From Kiritimatiellia bacterium (GTDB taxonomy: Bacteria; Verrucomicrobiota; Kiritimatiellia; RFP12; UBA1067): DNA of 7,504 nt. Shown here one piece after another: positions 1 through 4,809 of this stretch. The notes beneath the pieces were generated by a model. The model was not told where the DNA came from, ran no database searches, and saw only the letters and a list, made by a program, of their open reading frames with translations. The stretch's first letter is position 1, and each line of letters starts with the position of its first letter. The DNA is taken from positions 1-7,504 of the forward strand of contig JAFRBA010000018.1 in NCBI GenBank assembly GCA_017405115.1, written 5' to 3'. The translations under genes were made by a program, and so were the position numbers.

Positions 1-86
1 CTCACCTGTTTGTAGGACAGGGCTTCGGCACTCGGGTCGCCCCTCATGCCGCCTGTCTTCCTAACTGACTGTCGATTTCTTGTCAG
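1..86 (-). CDS. Possible start of an unidentified ORF, running off the left edge
   Basis: Downstream of the large effector-like gene, a minus-strand frame is open from about position 92 to the window edge. The only ATG is at 47-45 and has no convincing ribosome binding site. In the same frame a CTG at 86-84 sits exactly 6 bases after AAAGGAG (93-99), which is ideal spacing. From CTG the peptide would begin MTRNRQSVRKTGG and continue MRGDPSAEALSYKQV from the ATG. Only 28 codons are visible, so the product cannot be recognised. The 110-base gap from the effector stop would allow co-transcription. CTG starts are rare, so the gene might start at the ATG, or the Shine-Dalgarno match may be chance. 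Low confidence. Confidence 0.25.
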   Translation of the reverse strand, partial: MTRNRQSVRKTGGMRGDPSAEALSYKQV

Positions 87-87
87 T
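64..87 (-). repeat. Small inverted repeat over the possible CTG start
   Basis: ACTGAC (64-69) and GTCAGT (82-87) are perfect 6-base complements separated by 12 bases. The right arm covers the candidate CTG codon. If transcribed it could form a weak hairpin that hides the start, or as DNA it could be an operator half-site pair. A 6-base match at this spacing can easily occur by chance. Confidence 0.3.
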
Positions 88-196
88 GCGAACTCCTTTC
101 ATTTCGCAAGTTGCTATCGCGCTTTACTTGGCGCACCATTCCTTGTTCCTTGCTGTTGTTTTTGTTCGTCCCAGGTTGTCGCTGATCCGTTCGTCG

Positions 197-3100
197 TCAG
201 CCGCCGTTTGCGGACGCAATCTTCGCGAATTCGTTCGGATCGATGGAAGTGAGCAGTGCGCGGTGCTCGGCCGGGATCTCCGAGAACTTGGGAATTCTGC
301 CGATCTGAAGCTCGCACGTCACGTCGAACTTCGACGCCAGCCGCGAGCAGGTGAGATCCAGAAACCTCGTGAACTGGGAGAAGGGAACCGTGTCCACGGC
401 ACCGCGGACGTTTCTCGCAGCGTCGACGGTGGCCGTGGCGGCGGCGGCCAGCCTGCCCACGTCGGGCGCGGACATCGCGGCAGCGAGCTTCGCCATGGCA
501 TTGTGGTCGACGCGCAGTGCCAGCCGGCTGAGAGCCGTGTTTATGGGGCGGAACATCGCAGCCCTTCGGTCGTCCGGGCCGAAGTCCCCGTCGACGTAGG
601 CGGCGACCATTCCGGCGTACCGCACAACGACTGCCGCCATGTCGCGGAATATCTCCACTATCTTGGTCGTGTCGAGCTCGTCGCGATGGAGCGCCTCTTC
701 CAGCCTGTCGACGAGCAGCGTGCTGGCTTCGTAGGCGCCCTTCACCTCCTCGAGGTACTTGAGCTTTCCGGAGTTGACCAGCCAGCTGGTGAACGCCTTG
801 CGTTCCTCCGGGGACGGGAACGCCCATTCTCCGGTCGAGGCCATGAGCCCGACGCGGAGCCTGACGGCGGGCAGCACGACATTCTTGCGGGCCGCCTCGA
901 GAATCGACGCCACGGTCGGCGTGCCACCCCTCTTGACCTGACCGAGGATGAACTTCCCGACCCTGTCCTCGAGATTCGAAAGCCCCTGCCCCCCGAGAGG
1001 CTGGTTTCCTTCTACGCCGATTTCCGCGAGCAGGTCTCGGGCCTCCTTCGGAATGTCTGCGGCCATGGTTGTCGAGATGAGGCCATTCAGGCTGGAATGG
1101 AGGACCCTCATCGCAAGTTTTGCGGCGACGAACGAATGCGCGTTGCCTGCAGAGATGTTCTCCATTGCGAGCATGTGCAGCAGCTCCTTGCGCTCCGCCA
1201 GGTCAGTGACGCCGAGCTTCTCCATGGCGACGAGGGCCGTGGCGAACACGTTCACCATGTCGGCCACGAAGTTCCGGACGGAATCCACGGCGGTCTCGGC
1301 GTCCACAATCTCGCGGTCGTTGGGGTCGTTTATGTCGCCGTACACGCGTCTGCCTGCCTGGCGCGCCTTGTCGACGAACCAGTCTGGCGCCTGGGAAAGG
1401 TCCGTGCCGAAAGTACTGTCCATGAGCGCGCGCTGCGCCGAAGTCAGCCTCAGGCGGGCGTCCGCGAGGACGTCACCGAAGCCGGCGCCGAGCGCGTGGT
1501 CCGCCGCCTGCATGATTTCCGGCCTCATGAAGTCGCGCGCCGCCTTTATGTCCTCGAACTGGTTGACCTGGCTGAGGTCGAAGTTCGCGTCGTCCTTGTC
1601 TCCGTAGAACGACACCTTAACTCCGCTCTGCGCGGACATCCGCATGATTTCCTGCTTCTGCCGGGCCACCTGCTGATCGACCCACTCCCGCTTCGTGACC
1701 CCGGCGGGCTTCTGCGCGAGCCCGTCGTACTCGCTGCGGAAATGGAGGCGGATGTCGTCCACCAAGACGCGGATCTCCTCCACGTCGCGGCCGAGCACTA
1801 TCGGGCCGTGCAGCTGGGCCTCGACGTAGTCGCACCCCGCCATCTTGACGGGAGACTTCGGATCTTGCATCCGGCGGAGCGTGTGGACGCCGAAGCCGAC
1901 GGCCTGGAAGTCGCTCGTCTTCGTGAGGAGCGTCTCGATGTTGTCGTATGTGGCCGTGAGGTCCGAGGGCGCCTCTGCCGACGCCATCGTGCGTATCATG
2001 ATGGCGTGGACGTCGTTCGCGTCCAGCAGGCGCATGTCGCCGTGGTGCACGGCAGAGAGCGATTTGGCGATGTCGCTGCACATGCCGGCGGGGGCCGTGG
2101 CATCGATCTTCTGCCCGTCGTTCCTGGCGAAGAATCCGTCCAGCATGCCGCACACTGCGCCGCCTGGCCCCATGAGCGCGTCCATTTCGCCCTGCGACGC
2201 CCTGCCGGCCATTGCCGCCCGGAGAGCCTGCTCGAAGCGCCCGCGCGAGGCGGCGTCGACATCGAGCCTAAGCGAGAAGAACGTGTCGTTGAGCGTGTAC
2301 GTGGCCTGCTGCTTGACATGCTGCTTCAGCACGATGACCGTGCTTCCGTACATTCCGGTGCCGGCGGCCCCGCTCTCCACGCGCCTCGTGTTCAGCGCGG
2401 CGTAGAGCGGACGGTCCTTCCCCTGGAGCGGGATGGCCGCGTACTCCGGGAAGAAGTACCTTTCGACTTCGTCGCGCTTGACCAGGTAGCCGGTGCCGTC
2501 CGTAGGGAGGTGCTGCACCTCCTTCGACGTAAACGTGTTCCTGAGCTGGAAGTTGGGGTCGGCGAGCGCCGGTGGCCTTCCGTCGCGCCAGCCAAGCAGG
2601 TTCTCGAGGTGGATGTTGATCGTGAGCTCGTTTGCGCGAAGCATGTCGCCTATCCTGTGCGACTCCGCCTTGGTGAATCCGTGCGACTTGAGGCGCGCGT
2701 CCACGATGTCGAGCTTGCCGTCGGCCGAGCGCAGCTCATCGTCCGTCCTGCTCTTGATGATCCTCAGGTTCGCAACGGTCATCTCGCCGGCGGCCCCGTG
2801 CTGCGTGGCGGCCGCGGCGCCGTAGCGGGTGACTGGCGCGGTCGGGTCGTCGCCGATCCTGTACGCGACCTCCGAGGCCACACGCGCCTCGAGGCGGGAG
2901 AGCGTGGCCAGGAGGGACTGGCACGTGCTGTGGAGGGACGGTAGCGTGCTCGTGGACGCCAGGCGGCGCGACACCTCGCCCTTGAGCCCGTCGACCTCGC
3001 GCGACATCATCCCCTTGTAGACGAGCGCCAGCTCGCCGTTGTCCAGGGCGTCGAGCACACGTGCGAGCGCGGCCTCGAAGCGCCTGCCCGCCGGGCCGCC

Positions 3101-3781
3101 GGCAGGGTCCAGCGAGGCCGCCCTGGCGCAGAAGTACTCGAGGGTGTTGAGCTTGCGCACCAGCGTGTTCAGGTCCGCGCGCCCGCCGTCCGGGCGCTTG
3201 AGCACGCCGAGGATGTCGTTCGCCGTGGCGTCGATGCCCTCCTGCGCGCTGGCTGCGCGCTTCGCCTTCGTCACCCCCTGGAAGGCGATCTTGTCGGTGC
3301 CGATCTCGCCGACCATGAGTTCCTGTCCGCCGACCGTAACCGGACGGGAGGCCTCGGTCGCCTCGTTCACCGTTGTGCGCTTCTCCGTGCGGCTCGCAGT
3401 CCCGGAGCGCTGCGCGCCAGCCACGTCCGGCGCATACGTGTCGATGAGCGACCGCACCTGCTCGCGGGTGAGCGGCTCGTAGGCGTGGCCGTCCTCTCTC
3501 ACCGTCCCCCCGACCTCCGTGGGAAGCCCGAGCTGCTTGCGCACCGCAGCCATTGCCTGCGGGTCCAGCCTGGGCGAAAGCGCCTTGACGAAGGCCTCCT
3601 TTATCTCAAGCGTGTTGGCAGGGTCGATCTCGGTCCTGTTCAGGAGGGTGAAGTGCACGTGGGCGTTCACCTTCACGAGCTCGACCGTCCCGTCGTTCTT
3701 CCTCTCCACGTCAAGCTCGCCGGCGTTGTACTTTCCGGAGGCTGCTTCGTTGAACTGCGCAAGAGTGATGTCTAGTGCCAT
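197..3781 (-). CDS. Large putative type III secretion effector with a DUF3626-like core
   Basis: Protein of 1194 aa with no signal peptide or transmembrane segment. The ATG is preceded at 6 bases by AAGGAG (3788-3793), and the stop is TGA at 197-199. Residues 1-20 are polar and A/N/S-containing, with no hydrophobic core, as in type III secretion signals. Residues 21-115 form a compact module, followed by a Thr/Ser/Arg-rich linker at about 120-148. Residues about 380-672 match the DUF3626 motif order as I know it: LTINIHLENLL (386-396), FQLRNTFTSK (411-420), RPLYAALN (457-464), YGSTVIVL (478-485), ATYTLNDTF (493-501) and DYVEAQLHGPIVLGRDVEE (651-669). The stretch between the last two (about 502-650) is longer than in stand-alone family members and may be an insertion. 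Residues about 735-1194 look alpha-helical and match nothing I recognise. The gene lies 45 bases downstream of a CesT-like chaperone, so I infer a secreted effector. The biochemical activity is unknown. The coding call is firm; the effector role is inferred from context. Confidence 0.85.
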   Translation of the reverse strand: MALDITLAQFNEAASGKYNAGELDVERKNDGTVELVKVNAHVHFTLLNRTEIDPANTLEIKEAFVKALSPRLDPQAMAAVRKQLGLPTEVGGTVREDGHAYEPLTREQVRSLIDTYAPDVAGAQRSGTASRTEKRTTVNEATEASRPVTVGGQELMVGEIGTDKIAFQGVTKAKRAASAQEGIDATANDILGVLKRPDGGRADLNTLVRKLNTLEYFCARAASLDPAGGPAGRRFEAALARVLDALDNGELALVYKGMMSREVDGLKGEVSRRLASTSTLPSLHSTCQSLLATLSRLEARVASEVAYRIGDDPTAPVTRYGAAAATQHGAAGEMTVANLRIIKSRTDDELRSADGKLDIVDARLKSHGFTKAESHRIGDMLRANELTINIHLENLLGWRDGRPPALADPNFQLRNTFTSKEVQHLPTDGTGYLVKRDEVERYFFPEYAAIPLQGKDRPLYAALNTRRVESGAAGTGMYGSTVIVLKQHVKQQATYTLNDTFFSLRLDVDAASRGRFEQALRAAMAGRASQGEMDALMGPGGAVCGMLDGFFARNDGQKIDATAPAGMCSDIAKSLSAVHHGDMRLLDANDVHAIMIRTMASAEAPSDLTATYDNIETLLTKTSDFQAVGFGVHTLRRMQDPKSPVKMAGCDYVEAQLHGPIVLGRDVEEIRVLVDDIRLHFRSEYDGLAQKPAGVTKREWVDQQVARQKQEIMRMSAQSGVKVSFYGDKDDANFDLSQVNQFEDIKAARDFMRPEIMQAADHALGAGFGDVLADARLRLTSAQRALMDSTFGTDLSQAPDWFVDKARQAGRRVYGDINDPNDREIVDAETAVDSVRNFVADMVNVFATALVAMEKLGVTDLAERKELLHMLAMENISAGNAHSFVAAKLAMRVLHSSLNGLISTTMAADIPKEARDLLAEIGVEGNQPLGGQGLSNLEDRVGKFILGQVKRGGTPTVASILEAARKNVVLPAVRLRVGLMASTGEWAFPSPEERKAFTSWLVNSGKLKYLEEVKGAYEASTLLVDRLEEALHRDELDTTKIVEIFRDMAAVVVRYAGMVAAYVDGDFGPDDRRAAMFRPINTALSRLALRVDHNAMAKLAAAMSAPDVGRLAAAATATVDAARNVRGAVDTVPFSQFTRFLDLTCSRLASKFDVTCELQIGRIPKFSEIPAEHRALLTSIDPNEFAKIASANGG

Positions 3782-3787
3782 GGCTGA

Positions 3788-3793
3788 CTCCTT
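3788..3793 (-). promoter_or_regulatory. Ribosome binding site of the effector-like gene
   Basis: AAGGAG lies 6 bases before the ATG at 3781-3779, inside a purine-rich run (AAAAGAAAAGGAG). It fixes the start and suggests strong translation independent of the upstream chaperone gene. Confidence 0.85.
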
Positions 3794-3804
3794 TTCTTTT
3801 AGGC

Positions 3805-3825
3805 GGGCGCGCTGTCCGCTCGCCC
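3805..3825 (-). other. Stem-loop between chaperone and effector genes
   Basis: Read on the minus strand, GGGCGAGC (3825-3818), loop GGACA and GCGCGCCC (3812-3805) form an 8-pair stem with one A-G mismatch. It begins one base after the chaperone stop. An A-rich run follows rather than a U-run, so it is not a standard intrinsic terminator. It could protect or process the transcript, or set the ratio of chaperone to effector. Confidence 0.45.
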
Positions 3826-3826
3826 T

Positions 3827-4264
3827 CTATACACGGAATGCCCCCAGGAGGTTACTTGCGTCGGGGAATTCCTCGACCGGCCTGTACGACGACAGAAAGC
3901 CCCTCCATGCGCCCACGGCGTTCGAGAACCCGGCGAAGCGTTCCGTGACAAGCGACTCTTCGAACAGCTCGAGCCTGAAGTAGTGCTGCAGGCAGACATG
4001 GCCGTTCCTCGGGTTGATCGAGAGCGTCGCGCCCGCCGTGCCCCTGAACGCATGGTTCGACTCCAGCAGCACCCTGTAGAGGTTCGCCTCGGACTGCGGC
4101 GGAGGGTCGCCAAGGTCTGCGTCGAGCAGCGCGATCCCGTACTCCGGAATGTGCCGCACGACCACCGGCACGCCATCCACCTTGACGCCGCACACGCCGC
4201 CTTCGGCCTTCAGCTCGACGCCTATCGCGGCGCCTATCCTCCCAACCAGCTCGTCGAACTCCAT
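3827..4264 (-). CDS. CesT-family type III secretion chaperone
   Basis: Small acidic cytoplasmic protein of 145 aa, the usual length for class I T3SS chaperones. These act as dimers that bind the N-terminal region of one effector, keep it secretion-competent and guide it to the export ATPase. The family pattern is visible: MEFDELVGRIGAAIGVEL helix (1-18); strands around VCGVKVDGVPVVV (24-36) and YGIALLDADLGDPP (42-55); the helix NLYRVLLESNHAF (61-73); a Gly/Ala turn into ATLSINPRNGHVCLQHYF (79-96); and the final helix SLVTERFAGFSNAVGAWRGFL (104-124). I chose the third in-frame ATG (4264-4262). It has GAGGGG 6 bases upstream, and the first in-frame ATG would overlap the promoter -35 and -10. 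ATG at 4270 abuts the Shine-Dalgarno and is less likely. The large client gene follows after 45 bases. YbjN-like proteins share this fold, but the neighbour and length favour a chaperone. Confidence 0.82.
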   Translation of the reverse strand: MEFDELVGRIGAAIGVELKAEGGVCGVKVDGVPVVVRHIPEYGIALLDADLGDPPPQSEANLYRVLLESNHAFRGTAGATLSINPRNGHVCLQHYFRLELFEESLVTERFAGFSNAVGAWRGFLSSYRPVEEFPDASNLLGAFRV

Positions 4265-4270
4265 ATTCAT

Positions 4271-4276
4271 CCCCTC
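4271..4276 (-). promoter_or_regulatory. Ribosome binding site that decides the chaperone start
   Basis: GAGGGG lies 6 bases before the ATG at 4264. It excludes the ATG at 4270, which has zero spacing, and supports the 145-aa form. Confidence 0.7.
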
Positions 4277-4288
4277 GCTTTCGTCCCC

Positions 4289-4318
4289 ATTATACCAAAT
4301 ACCCCCCATATTCTGCAA
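4289..4318 (-). promoter_or_regulatory. Sigma-70-type promoter of the chaperone-effector pair
   Basis: On the minus strand, TTGCAG (4318-4313) and TATAAT (4294-4289) are separated by 18 bases. TGG directly before the hexamer makes an extended -10 (TGGTATAAT). The predicted start is near 4282, giving a leader of about 18 bases before the chaperone ATG. No second promoter is evident before the effector gene, so the two are probably one transcript. No operator is recognisable. Confidence 0.7.
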
Positions 4319-4455
4319 CGCCGCCTTGCCGTCCGACGCTGCTCACGACCCGGATTTCGGCGGTCCCGGCGGCATGGCCCGCTGGCTGTCAACCGAGTCT
4401 CTGGCTTTTGCTTTCGCATACGACCACCGAGGTGAACCAACCTTCTCGCAGCCAT

Positions 4456-4569
4456 GCCGCACCGCCGAAAGTCCTCTCGCTCGCACGTCGGCCCGTCTCG
4501 GCGGCTCCGGGCTGCGCGCTAGATTCGCGACGGGGCGCGGAGAGGCGGTGCCGCACGAGAGCACTTTCG
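4456..4569. repeat. Two crossed inverted repeats (A-B-A'-B' order)
   Basis: GCCGCACCGCC (4456-4466) is complementary to GGCGGTGCCGC (4544-4554) with one mismatch. CGAAAGTCCTCTCG (4466-4479) is complementary to CGAGAGCACTTTCG (4556-4569) at 13 of 14 positions. The order is A, B, A', B', so as RNA the two helices would make a pseudoknot or be alternative folds. B' overlaps the left arm of the next inverted repeat at 4565, adding a third mutually exclusive pairing. Confidence 0.5.
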
Positions 4570-4655
4570 CGGGTCCGACGGGATTTTGCCCCCCCCGTGC
4601 GCACGGGCGAGCGCCAAGCGCGAGCGTCAAAATCCTGTCGGGGGCGCCCGCGAAA
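4565..4655. repeat. Long imperfect inverted repeat (23 paired positions per arm)
   Basis: The outer arms TTTCGCGGG (4565-4573) and CCCGCGAAA (4647-4655) are exact complements. The inner arms CCGACGGGATTTTG (4575-4588) and CAAAATCCTGTCGG (4628-4641) match at 13 of 14 positions. An asymmetric internal loop (1 versus 5 bases) separates the two helices. The 39-base apical segment contains C8 and the palindrome CGTGCGCACG. It may be a dispersed palindromic element, a MITE remnant or a structured RNA. Neither strand has a U-run after the arms, which argues against a simple terminator. Confidence 0.65.
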
Positions 4656-4669
4656 TGAAATGCGCCGAA

Positions 4670-4740
4670 GGGCGAAGCCCGGAGGGTAGGTTGCCGAAGG
4701 CAACGGCGAAGCCGCCCGCAAGGGCCCGCGTTCGGGCGGC
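4670..4740. repeat. Cluster of GAA-loop minihairpins and an 8-base-pair stem
   Basis: Three short perfect hairpins share a GAA loop: GGGC-GAA-GCCC (4670-4680), GTTGCC-GAA-GGCAAC (4690-4704) and CGGC-GAA-GCCG (4704-4714). They are followed by GCCGCCCG (4711-4718) pairing with CGGGCGGC (4733-4740) across a 14-base loop. The last two overlap at 4711-4714 and so compete. The regular arrangement suggests a repeat element or RNA structure rather than random GC-rich sequence. Confidence 0.5.
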
Positions 4741-4809
4741 ACCGCCGCGCAGCGCCCCATGGGCGAATTGCGCACCTGCACGATTCGCGGATGCGCCCTT
4801 CTGGTAGCA

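Larger units (their letters stand above)
4319..4809. other. Structured non-coding region between the effector operon and the hydrolase gene
   Basis: About 490 bases hold no credible gene. Open frames here are Arg/Pro/Ala-rich, lack ribosome binding sites and are probably a product of high GC. The content is dominated by inverted repeats, annotated separately. An octamer of C lies at 4589-4596. I looked for tRNA, tmRNA and RNase P signatures and saw none. It includes the 3' flank of the hydrolase gene (about 4780-4809) and the upstream flank of the chaperone promoter. Confidence 0.6.

Noticed and set aside
80..2944. 954-codon plus-strand open frame antisense to the effector-like gene
   Set aside because: It is rich in Arg, His, Val and Glu with low-complexity character, has no ribosome binding site and no recognisable motif. 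The minus-strand frame is longer, has a strong ribosome binding site and carries DUF3626-like motifs. Long antisense frames are common in GC-rich genes.
4381..4460. Possible tRNA-like segment
   Set aside because: GGTTCACC-like bases occur on the minus strand, but no acceptor stem, anticodon arm or TTCGA-type T-loop can be assembled around them.
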